From Pseudomonas proteolytica (GTDB lineage Bacteria; Pseudomonadota; Gammaproteobacteria; Pseudomonadales; Pseudomonadaceae), in contig NZ_VFEV01000008.1 of NCBI RefSeq assembly GCF_007858275.1, forward strand, positions 1 to 64,000: a DNA stretch of 64,000 nucleotides. Reading direction: 5' to 3'. Of this stretch, positions 8,261 to 21,150 are shown in pieces. The translations under genes were made by a program, and so were the position numbers. Numbering within the stretch: the first letter of the stretch is position 1; each line of letters opens with the position of its first letter. The notes beneath the pieces were generated by a model, which worked only from the letters and a program-made list of their open reading frames with translations, was not told where the DNA came from and searched no databases.

Positions 8261-8543
8261 ATGTAATAGATTGTAAAGTAATTATCTGCACTTTCGACGG
8301 ATCAAGAAATCATAGCCGCGCGCAGCGCAGCGCATCCTGCGATGCCACTGATCGGTGGTTGGCAACGAGCTCTTGGTAGCTCCCCAAGGAATTTTCCTGG
8401 CAAAACAGAACGGCTTGGCAGAAATGCCGCCTTTTACGACCGAATTCACATGCCAGCTACTGAGTGCTCAACCGGCTGAAGGCCGCTGAATCCGCTAAGC
8501 TCAAAGGGTATGCCGGTATGACTGTCAGCAATCTTACGGCTAC

Positions 8544-8559
8544 ATTACAAATTTGTAGG
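8544..8559. promoter_or_regulatory. CopR/CzcR-type box upstream of czcR
   Basis: ATTACAAATTTGTAGG reads CCTACA-AATTT-GTAAT on the minus strand, a variant of the box at 5610 with near dyad symmetry. It is about 170 bases before the czcR start and may mediate autoregulation. Confidence 0.5.
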
Positions 8560-8729
8560 ATTTCGCCACGGCCAGCTTCTTCGCGTTAAGATTCAAGCGT
8601 CCTCAGGTGACCACGGCGTATGGACAGAGGTAGCGACTACCGCATGCCATGCACTCAGCCGAACCTTTAAACAGCCTGCAAACCTCTTGGCGGATTGGCC
8701 AATTCCTTCTTCACACCTTGAGATAAGTC

Positions 8730-9404
8730 ATGCGCGTTCTAGTTGTCGAAGACGAAATTAAAACTGCGGAATATCTTCAGCAGGGCCTATCCGAAAGCGG
8801 GTATGTCGTAGACATTGTGCACAACGGTGTTGATGCCCTTCACCTATTCAACGTCAATGTCTATTCGTTGGTTCTCCTCGATGTGAACCTCCCAGGTATC
8901 GACGGATGGGATCTGCTGGAAACCATCAGGAAATCCAGCCGGGTCCGCATCATCATGCTCACAGCCCGTGGTCGCATCAACGACAAGCTCAAGGGATTGG
9001 ATGGCGGCGCGGATGACTACTTGGTGAAGCCCTTCGAGTTTCCCGAGCTGCTTGCTCGCATCCGTTCTCTCCAGAGACGTGGCGATGAACTCGTCGAGAA
9101 GAGCTCGCTGAAGATTGCCGATCTGGAACTCGACTCCGTGCGCCATCGAGTTTTCCGTGGTGGCACACGCATCGATCTCACCACAAAAGAATTTGCGCTC
9201 CTGCACCTGCTCATGAGCAGGACGGGTGAAGCGCTGACTCGTTCCCAGATCATCTCTCTGGTCTGGGACATGAATTTTGACTGCGACACCAACGTCATCG
9301 ATGTTGCGATCCGGCGATTGCGCTCAAAGATCGATGACCCGTTTGAAACCAAGCTCATTCATACGCTTCGTGGCGTTGGGTACGTTTTCGAGGAACGCGC
9401 ATGA
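8730..9404 (+). CDS. czcR: OmpR-family metal response regulator CzcR
   Basis: CzcR activates metal-efflux genes when phosphorylated by CzcS. The N-terminal receiver domain shows the acidic pair EDE (7-9), the phosphoacceptor Asp51 in [10 protein letters not shown] and Lys100 in [12 protein letters not shown]. The C-terminal winged helix (about 125-224) is of the OmpR type, with the conserved tail [14 protein letters not shown]. Length (224 aa) is typical. The gene overlaps czcS by four bases (ATGA), so the two are translationally coupled. It belongs to the CopR/CzcR/IrlR subgroup. Confidence 0.93.
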   Translation: MRVLVVEDEIKTAEYLQQGLSESGYVVDIVHNGVDALHLFNVNVYSLVLLDVNLPGIDGWDLLETIRKSSRVRIIMLTARGRINDKLKGLDGGADDYLVKPFEFPELLARIRSLQRRGDELVEKSSLKIADLELDSVRHRVFRGGTRIDLTTKEFALLHLLMSRTGEALTRSQIISLVWDMNFDCDTNVIDVAIRRLRSKIDDPFETKLIHTLRGVGYVFEERA

Positions 9405-10819
9405 GTCCGTTCAGCCTGGCTGCAAAGCTAGGGTTCAAAGTCGGGTTGATGAGCGCAGCATTACTGCTTCTGTTCGCGACCTTTGGCTACTTGATGGTGG
9501 GTCAAGCGCTGGAAAGAAATGCCAGAGCAGACCTAGAAGTGAAGATGGCAGGCATGGCTCACAACCTGTCCACTATCAACGATATCTCCGGCGTCAACGC
9601 GGATGCGCACCAGCTAGTTGATTTGGTCATGGGCCATAACAACCTGTACGTGAGCATATTCGATACATCAACAAAGCAGGTACCTTTGCTCTCGATAGGC
9701 TCAAAGCAGGTCAATCTGGAGGTGCACAAGTTCCAGCCGGCTGCGCAGCCTAAAGAGCATGAATGGCGTGATACCCAGGACCGCCCACTGTTGAGCGCTT
9801 CTCGTATCATGCGCTTAGCCGATGGAACCGAAGTCAGCGTCTACATGACCATGGACCAGTCATCCAGTGAGGCCCTGCTCGATGCATTGCTGACCTGGGC
9901 CCTGATGATGTCGCCCGTCATCCTCGCATTGATCTTGGCCATCGCTTGGTGGACCGTGCGCCGCGGACTGCTACCTCTGACCAAGTTCTTGAAAGTTGCC
10001 TCGAAAATCTCCACCGAGAGCCTGGACCATCGCCTGCCAACGGATGGAATGCCCTCAGAGCTTAAAGAGCTCGCTGACGGCATTAACATCATGCTGGCTC
10101 GCCTAGATGACGGTGTGCAGCAGCTTTCTCAATTCTCTGACGATCTTGCTCACGAGTTGCGTGCACCGCTTTCCAACCTGATGGGTAAGGCCCAGGTTGC
10201 CTTGACCAGAGAACGATCGCTTCAAGAGTACCGGGAAGTGCTGGAATCGTGCACAGAAGAGCTGGACCGCATGAGCCGGATGGTTTCCGACATGCTGTTC
10301 CTGGCTCAGGTCAGTCACCCAGCATCCATGGTGGAGTTTGAACCCGTGTCGCTGGTCGACGAGGTTGAGCGTGTATGCGATCTCTTCAGCATTTCGGCAG
10401 AAGAAGGCGAGATCCAGCTGCAAATCTCTGGCAATGAGGACGTAGTGCGCGGTAATCGTCTCATGATTCAACGGGCCGTCTCGAACCTGGTGTCAAATGC
10501 TATTCGCTACTGCCCACGCGGCCGCACGGTCTACGTGAAGGTGCAACACGGTACGAGCGGTACGACATTGAGTGTCGGCAACCCGGGCCGGGGGATCGCG
10601 AGGGAACACCATGCGCATTTGTTTGAACGTTTCTATCGAGTGGACAAGAGCCGAGCACGGAGTGAGGGCGGTACCGGTCTAGGCTTAGCCATCGTTCAGT
10701 CGATTATGAGCTTGCATCAGGGCTCGGCGAGCGTGGAAGTAACCGAAGAGAACTTCACGTGGTTCCACCTTCACTTTCCCGAAGCCCAGTTTAAAGAACC
10801 TGTAATGGCTGCTGCTTAA
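9401..10819 (+). CDS. czcS: Heavy-metal sensor histidine kinase CzcS
   Basis: This inner-membrane kinase senses periplasmic metal and phosphorylates CzcR. Two membrane segments (about 14-36 and 165-187) enclose a periplasmic loop, followed by a HAMP linker and then the H-box [15 protein letters not shown] with His251. Further on are the N-box ([13 protein letters not shown]) and G-boxes ([17 protein letters not shown]) of the ATPase domain. Length (472 aa) is typical of heavy-metal sensor kinases. A rho-independent terminator follows, so the pair forms a two-gene operon. Confidence 0.93.
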   Translation: MSPFSLAAKLGFKVGLMSAALLLLFATFGYLMVGQALERNARADLEVKMAGMAHNLSTINDISGVNADAHQLVDLVMGHNNLYVSIFDTSTKQVPLLSIGSKQVNLEVHKFQPAAQPKEHEWRDTQDRPLLSASRIMRLADGTEVSVYMTMDQSSSEALLDALLTWALMMSPVILALILAIAWWTVRRGLLPLTKFLKVASKISTESLDHRLPTDGMPSELKELADGINIMLARLDDGVQQLSQFSDDLAHELRAPLSNLMGKAQVALTRERSLQEYREVLESCTEELDRMSRMVSDMLFLAQVSHPASMVEFEPVSLVDEVERVCDLFSISAEEGEIQLQISGNEDVVRGNRLMIQRAVSNLVSNAIRYCPRGRTVYVKVQHGTSGTTLSVGNPGRGIAREHHAHLFERFYRVDKSRARSEGGTGLGLAIVQSIMSLHQGSASVEVTEENFTWFHLHFPEAQFKEPVMAAA

Positions 10820-10837
10820 CCAGCGCAGACATGCATA

Positions 10838-10863
10838 AGCCCGTCAATTGACGGGCTTTTTTG
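10838..10863 (+). terminator. Rho-independent terminator after czcS
   Basis: A perfect ten-base stem, AGCCCGTCAA/TTGACGGGCT, is followed by a run of Ts, 18 bases after the czcS stop. Confidence 0.85.
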
Positions 10864-10934
10864 TGTGCAATAACGGCCGGCACAGGGCGAAACAATCTGT
10901 CGGCTGCTAGCACTTAACACACGAGAGGCAAGCA

Positions 10935-12242
10935 ATGATCCGTTCTTCGAACATGCGGGAAAAGCTGTTGGTCGCTGCAATAGTAGGCACATTTTCCTCG
11001 CAAGCATTTTCCGGAACAGTCACTACCGACGGAGCTGACCTAGTTCTAAAAACCAAGGGCGGTCTTGAACTTTCTACCACCGACAAGGAATTCAGCTTCA
11101 AATTGGGCGGTCGCGTTCAGGCCGACTATGGCCGATTCGACGGTGTCTTCACCAAGAACGGCGATACCGCAGATGCGGCCTACTTCCGTCGCGCCTACAT
11201 CGAGTTCGGCGGCACTCTGTACCGAGACTGGAAATACCAGGTCAACTATGACCTGTCCCGCAACACTGGTAACGACTCCGATGGCTACTTTGATGAGGCC
11301 AGCCTGACGTACACCGGCTTCGCCCCAGTCCAGCTGCGTTTCGGCCGCTTCTACACCGATTTCGGTCTTGAGAAGGCAACCAGCTCGAAGTGGACAACTG
11401 CCATGGAGCGAAACCTCTCCTACGACGTAGCCGACTGGATCAACGACAACGCCGGCATGGGTGTTCAGGCGACCAGCACCATCGCTGACATGGCCTACCT
11501 GTCGGGTAGCGTTTTCAGCGAAACCAACAACGACTCCGACGGTGACAGCACCAAGCGCTACAACGTGCGTGGTGTTTTCGCACCGCTGCACTCTGACGGT
11601 AATGTCCTGCATGTCGGTGCCCAGTATGCCTATCGCGACCTCAAGGACAGCGCCGTCGACACCCGTATACGCTCGCGCCTGGGCGTTCGCGGTGTAGACA
11701 CCAACGGCGGCGGCGATGCGGGAACCAACGGCAATCGCATGCTGTTCGGTGGTGCTGCTGCGCAAGAAGGCCTTTGGGACAACGATTCGGTCTGGGGCGT
11801 TGAAGGCGCCTGGGCCACGGGTCCATTCTCCGTTCAAGCTGAGTACCTTCGCCGCAAGCTGAAGGCTGATCAGTCCGCCAATGACATGAAGGCTTCGGGT
11901 TACTACGCACAGATGGCGTACACGCTGACCGGCGAACCGCGAATTTATAAGCTCGACGGCGCGAAATTCGACACCATCAAGCCACAGAACAAAGATCTGG
12001 GCGCCTGGGAAGTTTTCTACCGCTTCGACGATATCAAGGTCGAGGATGGCAATCTGGTTGCCACCGCGGACCAATCCGATGAACGCAAGGCCAAGAGCCA
12101 CACGGTCGGCGTGAACTGGTACGTCAACGAGGCGGTGAAAGTCAGTGCCAACTACATCAACGTGCGCACAGACAACAACGAAAACACTGTCGGCGACGAC
12201 AAAGGCAACGCCTTCATCACTCGCCTACAATACGTGTTCTGA
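10935..12242 (+). CDS. OprO/OprP-family outer-membrane porin
   Basis: This outer-membrane beta-barrel of the phosphate/pyrophosphate porin family has a signal peptide ([20 protein letters not shown]…) followed by the start of the barrel, [13 protein letters not shown]. Family marks include [38 protein letters not shown] and an aromatic C-terminal residue (LQYVF) for outer-membrane assembly. It lies between czcRS and the metal ATPase and ends at a bidirectional terminator. Why a porin of this family is in a metal island is unclear; it may offset phosphate loss by metal precipitation. No metal box is seen in its short upstream gap. Confidence 0.88.
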   Translation: MIRSSNMREKLLVAAIVGTFSSQAFSGTVTTDGADLVLKTKGGLELSTTDKEFSFKLGGRVQADYGRFDGVFTKNGDTADAAYFRRAYIEFGGTLYRDWKYQVNYDLSRNTGNDSDGYFDEASLTYTGFAPVQLRFGRFYTDFGLEKATSSKWTTAMERNLSYDVADWINDNAGMGVQATSTIADMAYLSGSVFSETNNDSDGDSTKRYNVRGVFAPLHSDGNVLHVGAQYAYRDLKDSAVDTRIRSRLGVRGVDTNGGGDAGTNGNRMLFGGAAAQEGLWDNDSVWGVEGAWATGPFSVQAEYLRRKLKADQSANDMKASGYYAQMAYTLTGEPRIYKLDGAKFDTIKPQNKDLGAWEVFYRFDDIKVEDGNLVATADQSDERKAKSHTVGVNWYVNEAVKVSANYINVRTDNNENTVGDDKGNAFITRLQYVF

Positions 12243-12261
12243 TTCCCCAATCAGGTGACAC

Positions 12262-12300
12262 AAAAAAGCCGGGAGCGCTCAGTGCACTCCCGGCTTTTTT
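12262..12300. terminator. Bidirectional terminator
   Basis: A run of As, an eight-base stem (GCCGGGAG/CTCCCGGC) and a run of Ts lie between two convergent genes, the porin (plus) and the metal ATPase (minus). It can serve both. Confidence 0.85.
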
Positions 12301-12318
12301 GTGCGCTTCGTTCAATGA

Positions 12319-14316
12319 TCAGGCGTCTTTACGATAAGCCAACAGGCGAAGGGCATTGAACACGACAAGGAGCGTGGAACCCTCATGAATGGCAACGGCA
12401 GCGCCGATGCTCAAGCCCATGATGGTGGAGGGAACCAGGATGGCCACGATTCCGAGGCTGACGAACAGGTTCTGGCGAATGATCGAGCGGGTGTGACGAC
12501 TGAGGCCGACCGCAAAGGGAAGCTGCCGGATGTCGTCTGCCATCAGCGCGATATCGGCCGTTTCCAAGGCGACATCGGAGCCTGCCGCCCCCATTGCGAT
12601 GCCTACGCTCGAATGGGCCATGGCAGGCGCATCATTCACGCCGTCGCCCACCATGGCGACTTGGGAGCTGAGGCGAAGGTTCTTGATCGCCTGTACCTTG
12701 TCGTCTGGCATCAGATCTCCCCACGCTTCGTCCAGGCCGACTTGCCTGCCCACTGCTTCGGCGACGCGGTTGTGGTCCCCGGAAATCATGATCATGCGGT
12801 CGATGCCCATTTCCCTGAGTTTCTGGAGTGCCTCTTTCGCTCCTTCTCGGGGGGTGTCCAACAAGCCGATCACCCCCAGATCCTTGTCAGCACGGCGCAC
12901 CACCATGGTAGTGCGGCCCGACTGGCGCAGGCGCTCTGCTGCCTCTAGGGCGGCTTTGCTAAGGGCCGGAATGGCGTCGGCACCGAACATCTCGACTTTG
13001 CCAATCCAGACGAACTGATCATCCAGCTCAGCGCGTACGCCGCGGCCAACCAGGTTTTTCAGGTTCCTGGCCTGGTATTTGCCCCTGCTACCAATCATCT
13101 CCTCGCCGTCGCGCACGATAGCTGCGGCGAGTGGGTGGTCGCTCATAGACTCCACTGCGATAGCGACGGCCAGCAGGTCCGGAACCTGGGTACCGGCTAG
13201 CGGTATCACATCGGTGATGCGGGGACGCCCCTCGGTCAGGGTGCCGGTTTTGTCGAAGGCCATGGCATTCAAAGAACCGAGTTCTTCGAGCGGAGCACCG
13301 CCCTTGATCAGTACCCCGCCTCTGGCAGCCCTGGCGATGCCGGAAAGAATGGCGCTGGGTGTAGCAATCGCAAGCGCACACGGGCTGGCTGCGACCAAGA
13401 CCGCCATGGCACGGTAGAACGAATCACGGAATGGCTCATCGATGAAAATGCCAGCACACATCAGCCCTACCACCAGAAGCAGGACCAAGGGGACGAACAC
13501 CCTTTGGAAACGGTCTGTGAAGCGTTGAGTCGGCGACTTTCTGACCTCGGCTTCACTGACCATTTTGATGACCCGCGCCAGGGTGCTTTCCGTGGAGCGA
13601 CGCGTTACTTCGACCTCAATCAGGGTTTCGCCATTGATGGTGCCGGCGAAGACTTTCGACACAGCATCCACGGCATCCGGCTTGCTGCGGGCAAGAGCGG
13701 CATCAGCGACTGGTTGCTTGTCCACCGGGACGCTCTCACCAGTCACGGGAGCCTGGTTGATGCTTGAAGAGCCTACGACCACAAAGCCATCGGCCGGCAA
13801 ACGGTCATTGGGGCGTACGATGACAATGTCGCCAGGCACGAGGAGTTCTACAGGCAACTCCTTCGTGCCGTTTGTGCTCCGCACGATGGCGGTGGCAGGG
13901 GCGAGCTTGGAAAGTGCCTCGATGGCTTTCTTGGCTCTGCCCATCGCATAGCTTTCCAGTGAATGCCCCAGGCTGAACAGGAACAACAGCAGTGCACCTT
14001 CTGCCCAGGCGCCAATGCTCGCGGCCCCCGCTGCGGCGAGCAGCATCAGCGTGTCGATTTCGAAGCGCTTCTGGCGGATATTGCTGATCGCCTCCTTGGT
14101 GGTGAACCATCCACCGAACACGTAGGCAGATACGTACAGAACTAGCGGCAGCCTGTCGATCAGCCCGAGCTTTCCGGCCAGAACTCCGGCACCGAGCAGC
14201 GCACCACAGATCAGTGCGAAGACCAACTCGGTGTTCATGCCGAAGATGCCCCCATGCTCATGGCTGTGGCCTTCGTGCCCCGCTTGGTCGTCGGGGCGTT
14301 CAAGCAAACTTTTCAT
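12319..14316 (-). CDS. P1B-4-type heavy-metal ATPase (Zn/Cd/Co)
   Basis: This inner-membrane P-type ATPase exports divalent metal. Catalytic motifs are TGES (192-195), DKTGT with phosphorylated Asp355, and GDGVNDAPA. The metal-site motif in TM6 is SPC (311-313, in AASPCALAIA) rather than CPC, and TM8 carries HEGST (near 644). SPC with HEGG/S-T is the signature of the P1B-4 subgroup (CoaT/CtpD-like), which handles Co, Zn or Cd. There is no N-terminal HMA domain, only a short His cluster (HEGHSHEHGG, 14-23). AAGG precedes the ATG. A palindrome at 14388-14406 lies upstream. Confidence 0.88.
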   Translation of the reverse strand: MKSLLERPDDQAGHEGHSHEHGGIFGMNTELVFALICGALLGAGVLAGKLGLIDRLPLVLYVSAYVFGGWFTTKEAISNIRQKRFEIDTLMLLAAAGAASIGAWAEGALLLFLFSLGHSLESYAMGRAKKAIEALSKLAPATAIVRSTNGTKELPVELLVPGDIVIVRPNDRLPADGFVVVGSSSINQAPVTGESVPVDKQPVADAALARSKPDAVDAVSKVFAGTINGETLIEVEVTRRSTESTLARVIKMVSEAEVRKSPTQRFTDRFQRVFVPLVLLLVVGLMCAGIFIDEPFRDSFYRAMAVLVAASPCALAIATPSAILSGIARAARGGVLIKGGAPLEELGSLNAMAFDKTGTLTEGRPRITDVIPLAGTQVPDLLAVAIAVESMSDHPLAAAIVRDGEEMIGSRGKYQARNLKNLVGRGVRAELDDQFVWIGKVEMFGADAIPALSKAALEAAERLRQSGRTTMVVRRADKDLGVIGLLDTPREGAKEALQKLREMGIDRMIMISGDHNRVAEAVGRQVGLDEAWGDLMPDDKVQAIKNLRLSSQVAMVGDGVNDAPAMAHSSVGIAMGAAGSDVALETADIALMADDIRQLPFAVGLSRHTRSIIRQNLFVSLGIVAILVPSTIMGLSIGAAVAIHEGSTLLVVFNALRLLAYRKDA

Positions 14317-14387
14317 AACTCGTACCTTCTGGGGTATCGCTATTGATTAGCTGAAATCTATTTCACGGCTTGCCCGAGGGCTGATCA

Positions 14388-14406
14388 TTAAGAGTGACGC
14401 TCTTAA
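14388..14406. promoter_or_regulatory. Palindrome upstream of metal ATPase
   Basis: TTAAGAG-TGACG-CTCTTAA is a perfect seven-base dyad about 70-90 bases before the ATPase start. It does not match the TTAC-N6-GTAA boxes elsewhere in the island, so it may belong to a different regulator. Function is inferred only from symmetry and position. Confidence 0.4.
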
Positions 14407-14425
14407 CAAGGCACGCAGGGGAAAT

Positions 14426-14451
14426 AAAAAATGCCAGGCTCTGCCTGGCAT
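14426..14451 (-). terminator. Terminator after second DUF2790 gene
   Basis: On the minus strand, the stem ATGCCAGGC/GCCTGGCAT is followed by six Ts (with the As at 14426-14430 on the plus strand). It lies about 37 bases past the DUF2790 stop. Confidence 0.85.
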
Positions 14452-14487
14452 TTATGAATTCATTAATTATTCTATTCAAAGCGCTCA

Positions 14488-14811
14488 CTACTTATTGTTG
14501 ATGCATTGCGAGTACATGGAGTAGCGAACCGTTTTGAGCGTACCCTGGGAGTCCTCGAAGCTCATCAACCGTGGGTAGACCTGGCAGGTGCGGGGGTCTT
14601 GAGATTGGCGCACGAATTTCGCCACATCGATTTTCATGCCGTATTTGTAATCTTGAATTTCCGGCATCGGCTTGCCATTTTTCTCGGCATACTTCGCCAC
14701 AGCGGTCTGGTGGTCGTTGATATATTGCAGCTGCTTGCTTTCTGAGAAAGTGTTGGCCTGCGAAGCCATCGAGAAAACAACAAGTGCAGCAGCAATAATT
14801 AGCTTTTTCAT
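14488..14811 (-). CDS. DUF2790 periplasmic protein, 107 aa (second copy)
   Basis: The N-terminus MKKLIIAAALVVFSMASQAN is a clear signal peptide. The mature part shows the DUF2790 core: PEIQDYKYGMKIDVAKFV, a Cys after PRT, a DSQG turn and a second Cys near the end (SQCINNK). A GAGAGG ribosome site stands before the ATG. It is related in sequence and length to the gene at 7714-8040, so the island carries two paralogues. It is monocistronic, with its own terminator. Confidence 0.82.
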   Translation of the reverse strand: MKKLIIAAALVVFSMASQANTFSESKQLQYINDHQTAVAKYAEKNGKPMPEIQDYKYGMKIDVAKFVRQSQDPRTCQVYPRLMSFEDSQGTLKTVRYSMYSQCINNK

Positions 14812-14925
14812 AATAACCTCTCAAATTCAAATCTTCTCGGGCGTAACTTTAGCAACGCATAGGCATCACTGGCATGACGAGAAACTTACAATTTTGAAAG
14901 GTAAGTGCATCTGGCTCATATAAAA

Positions 14926-14956
14926 CAAAAAAGCCCACAACGTGTGTTGTGGGCTT
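14926..14956 (-). terminator. Terminator of the czcCBA operon
   Basis: An eleven-base stem (AAGCCCACAAC/GTTGTGGGCTT) with As on its plus-strand left side gives a T-run on the minus strand, 14 bases past the czcA stop. Confidence 0.88.
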
Positions 14957-14970
14957 CTCTTTAGTGGCTA

Positions 14971-18138
<3,168 letters not shown>

Positions 18139-18156
18139 TCATCCTGTCAGTTCGCA

Positions 18157-19407
18157 TCAGTGACCGTGTTCGGCAGACGCTTTGCCGAGCTCAGACTTGA
18201 GTGTAAAGCTGCCACTGGCTGCTACTTGGGCGCCGGCTTGGATGCCGTCGATGATTTCCACGTATCCATTGTCACGGCGGCCCGTTTTTACCGGCCGAGT
18301 GTCAAAGCCTTCCCTGGTGCGCACAAATACCGAGGGTTTGTCTTCAACGGTCTGCACGGCGCCTTCAGGAACGGCCACAGCCACTCGATCGGTCTGAGAA
18401 GTGACGGCGATGTTCACGAACAGACCTGGACGCCAGGCGCCGTCAGGGTTGGTCAAGGTAACGCGAACGGTCGCTGCACGGTTTTGCTCACCCAGCAGGC
18501 TGCCTACATAACCCACCTTGCCGTCGACCTCGACGTTCATGTCGGGCGATGAAACTTTTACCGCACGGCCCGTCACCACCTTGCCCAGTTCAGTGGGAGG
18601 GACAGCGAAGGTGGCCCACACCTGATTCAGGTCGGACAAGATGAAAGCGTTAGTCGCCTCGCTGACGACTTCACCCATGGTCAGGTGCTTCTCTACCACC
18701 ACGGCGTCAAAGGGTGCCCGAAGCTCGTAACGATTGCCGCCTACGGAATTGACCGAAGCGCCGATGGCACCGACCTTCTGCTTGGCATTGGCCAGAGATA
18801 TCTCTGCTTCTTGCAGCGCTTGGCGTGCCTGCAGGTAATCCTGCTCGGCGGAGATCTTGTCCTGCCACAGTTGCTTCTCACGGTCGAAGGTAACGCGGGC
18901 CAGCTCTACGCGTCGCTGTGCGGCTTGTTGTTCGCTGCGCAGGTCAGAAATCTGTTGGCTGGCAATCACTGCGAGGACTTGGCCTTTCTTAACGGCTTCG
19001 CCCAAGTCGGCCTGGACACTTTCAACAACGCCAGGGACCCGAGGGACAACATGTGCAGTCCGGTCTTCGTCGAAACGAATCTCCCCCGGGAAAGTCACAA
19101 CGGTGCCGAGGTCACGGGGGGCCGCAGACTCCAGGACTACCCCAGCTGCCTTGATCTGTTCAGCGCTCAGGGTCAGCTTGCCCTCTTCCTCACCACCCTC
19201 TTCGCTATGGCCTTCTGCACCATGACCCTCATCACCCTCCTCTTTGGCGGCTGATGCGGTCGTCTTCTCATCGCCATGGCCATCGTTAGCGCCGTGCTCG
19301 ACGGTACTGGCGGCCTGCTCTCCGGAACTGTTGTTCCAGGCAAGGCTGCCAAATCCAAGGGCTGCCACAGCGGCGACCGCGAGGGCGATCTTGCGTTTGT
19401 TATCCAT
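18157..19407 (-). CDS. czcB: Periplasmic adaptor CzcB
   Basis: CzcB is the membrane-fusion protein linking CzcA to the outer-membrane channel CzcC. It has a single N-terminal membrane anchor (KIALAVAAVAALGFGSLAW) followed by an acidic, His-rich stretch (HGANDGHGDEK … EGHGAEGHSEEGG) likely to bind metal. The lipoyl/barrel-sandwich halves flank a helical hairpin (about 150-220), and a beta-barrel follows. Length is 416 aa. A GGAG ribosome site precedes the ATG, and the next gene, czcA, is 24 bases away. Confidence 0.95.
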   Translation of the reverse strand: MDNKRKIALAVAAVAALGFGSLAWNNSSGEQAASTVEHGANDGHGDEKTTASAAKEEGDEGHGAEGHSEEGGEEEGKLTLSAEQIKAAGVVLESAAPRDLGTVVTFPGEIRFDEDRTAHVVPRVPGVVESVQADLGEAVKKGQVLAVIASQQISDLRSEQQAAQRRVELARVTFDREKQLWQDKISAEQDYLQARQALQEAEISLANAKQKVGAIGASVNSVGGNRYELRAPFDAVVVEKHLTMGEVVSEATNAFILSDLNQVWATFAVPPTELGKVVTGRAVKVSSPDMNVEVDGKVGYVGSLLGEQNRAATVRVTLTNPDGAWRPGLFVNIAVTSQTDRVAVAVPEGAVQTVEDKPSVFVRTREGFDTRPVKTGRRDNGYVEIIDGIQAGAQVAASGSFTLKSELGKASAEHGH

Positions 19408-19473
19408 TGCTACTCCTGCTGATCATAGGCACCGACGTGTTATGCCGAGCGCCGAAGAAAATTTCTGGCCCGT

Positions 19474-20745
19474 TCAACGAACGCCGGCAGTCGAACCGAC
19501 ATCGCCATAAACCCTTTCCACCTGCGCACGCGCATTGGTCGCTGTTGCCAACGAATCGAGGTATTGGCCACGAGCGACGATCAAGGTGCGCTGGGCATCC
19601 AGCACTTCGATGAAGCCGAATTTGCCCATCTCGAAACCGCGAGTTGCGGTCTCCACAGCCTGCTGTGCGGACGGCAGAATGGTCTTGTCGTAGGACTCGA
19701 CCTCCTGCATGGCGGTCGCCCACTGGTTTACTGCGGTTTGGGTTTCGCTACGCAGCCTCAGCTCAACTGCGTTGCGCTGGTCTCGGGCTTGATCTGCGCG
19801 TCGAGAAGCGGAAAGAATGTTGCCCTGATTACGATCAAACAGCGGCAATGGCATGGACAGTCCTACAGTGTTGACCCGTTCACGTACGGAGCGGTCGTAC
19901 TGGCTACCCACGCTTACAGTGAGGTCTGGGATTCGCTGAGCTTTCTCTGAGCCGAGGGACGCATCGCTTTTGTCGATCTGCACCACGGCCTGACGCATTT
20001 CCGCAGTTTGATCGAGCCTCGACAACAGCTCTTCAGCGTCCGGAGGCAAACCTGGGGAGAGGGTCGGCGAATCCAGGCGATCGAATACTGTGACCGAGCT
20101 CCCCGTAATTTGAGCTAGCTGCTGGTAAGCGGTCGCTTTCTCCGTTTCGGCGCGTCTGACCTGCAGCTTGGCTTCGGCCAACTGTACTTGAGCACGAGTA
20201 GCCTCTACTGGGGAGGATTTACCTGCGCGAACGCGGCCGTCGACAATGCGCAGACCACGCTCAGTCAGCTCCAGAGATTGCTTGGCTAGATCTAGGCCAG
20301 TCTGCGCTCGCAATGCTGCGTAGAAGGCTTGAACGACCTCGGCGCGCAGAGCGTTCACTCGACGGTCCAACTCCAGCTGTGCAGCAGTCTGGCCATAGGT
20401 GGCGACGTCAACACGTGCGCCCCGCTTTCCGCCCAGCTCCAGGGTCTGGCTGAGCGTCACAGTTGTCTGGCTAGTGCTGCGACGGGTGTCTTCTACGTCG
20501 TACGAGATTGTTGGGTTGGGGATAAGCCCTGCCTGCTTGCGTGCCCCATCTGCGATCCCAATCTCCTGACGGGCGGCGGCCATGTCAGGGTTGGCATCCA
20601 TCGCCGTCGAAAGCGCTTGAGGCAAGCTGATGCTTTGGGCAAATGCAGCAGGTGCCATCAGCCCGGAGATGACCGCACAGAGTGCGGCTATCTTCCAGGG
20701 TGAGATTGAGGTCTTAGGAAAGACATTGCGGATATACCGGGGCAC
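19474..20745 (-). CDS. czcC: Outer-membrane channel CzcC
   Basis: CzcC is the TolC-like outer-membrane factor of the CzcCBA system. The 423-residue protein has a signal region (IAALCAVISGLMAPAAFAQS) and two OEP-type repeats rich in long helices. I chose the GTG at 20745, preceded by GAGG nine bases upstream; an ATG at 20832 would add 29 unlikely residues. The operon promoter should lie in the 20.75-21.15 kb gap, which has two metal boxes. Confidence 0.93.
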   Translation of the reverse strand: MPRYIRNVFPKTSISPWKIAALCAVISGLMAPAAFAQSISLPQALSTAMDANPDMAAARQEIGIADGARKQAGLIPNPTISYDVEDTRRSTSQTTVTLSQTLELGGKRGARVDVATYGQTAAQLELDRRVNALRAEVVQAFYAALRAQTGLDLAKQSLELTERGLRIVDGRVRAGKSSPVEATRAQVQLAEAKLQVRRAETEKATAYQQLAQITGSSVTVFDRLDSPTLSPGLPPDAEELLSRLDQTAEMRQAVVQIDKSDASLGSEKAQRIPDLTVSVGSQYDRSVRERVNTVGLSMPLPLFDRNQGNILSASRRADQARDQRNAVELRLRSETQTAVNQWATAMQEVESYDKTILPSAQQAVETATRGFEMGKFGFIEVLDAQRTLIVARGQYLDSLATATNARAQVERVYGDVGSTAGVR

Positions 20746-20869
20746 TTTAATGGTCCTCGTGCACAAACTTCGATAAAGCTTGGCGAGAACGCCGAAACAG
20801 CTGCCAAGCCCCACTGGATTAGGTGATGGCACTCTAAAGAGCGGTAGCTATCAGAGGGGTGGCTAGAAA

Positions 20870-20885
20870 ATTACAATTTCGTAAG
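20870..20885. promoter_or_regulatory. CopR/CzcR-type box near czcC
   Basis: ATTACAATTTCGTAAG contains the dyad TTAC-N6-GTAA. Minus-strand reading is CTTACG-AAATT-GTAAT. It is 125-140 bases before the czcC start. Confidence 0.5.
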
Positions 20886-20994
20886 AAAAGTGGGTAATGC
20901 CCGTAAACACTGAGAAATTCAGTCGAACCCAGGATTTGATTACAACCGAGAGAGATGGCTAACACACGGTGCTAGGCACCCGGATAACCTGTAG

Positions 20995-21010
20995 ATGACG
21001 AAATTGTAAT
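20995..21010. promoter_or_regulatory. CopR/CzcR-type box near OprD-like gene
   Basis: ATGACG-AAATT-GTAAT on the plus strand differs from the CopR box at only two of its eleven defined positions. It is about 140 bases before the porin start. Confidence 0.5.
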
Positions 21011-21150
21011 TATCCTATCACCCTCCCGTTATCTTCGGCCTGCAAATATGAGCTCGGCGCTCTTCATAGGCGCGCCGCCGGGTCAGAACATATAAAGACA
21101 CCCGCGTCGGTACACATAATAAAAACTGCCGTAAATCAAAGGAGCATCAG

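Larger units (their letters stand above)
8041..8729. other. Divergent regulatory region DUF2790/czcR
   Basis: This 689-base gap has no gene apart from the leader structure at its left end. It carries AT-rich repeats of the ATTACAA/TTGTAA type at 8245-8290 and 8544-8559, and presumably the promoters of the DUF2790 gene and czcRS. Confidence 0.55.
20746..21150. promoter_or_regulatory. Divergent promoter region czcC/oprD-like
   Basis: This 405-base gap separates czcC (minus) from the OprD-family gene (plus). It holds two metal boxes (20870-20885 and 20995-21010) and no coding frame of note. Confidence 0.6.

Noticed and set aside
11046..12101. Long open frame antisense to the OprO/OprP-type porin
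   Set aside because: It mirrors the porin's codon structure and has no ribosome site or family marks; the sense gene is clear.
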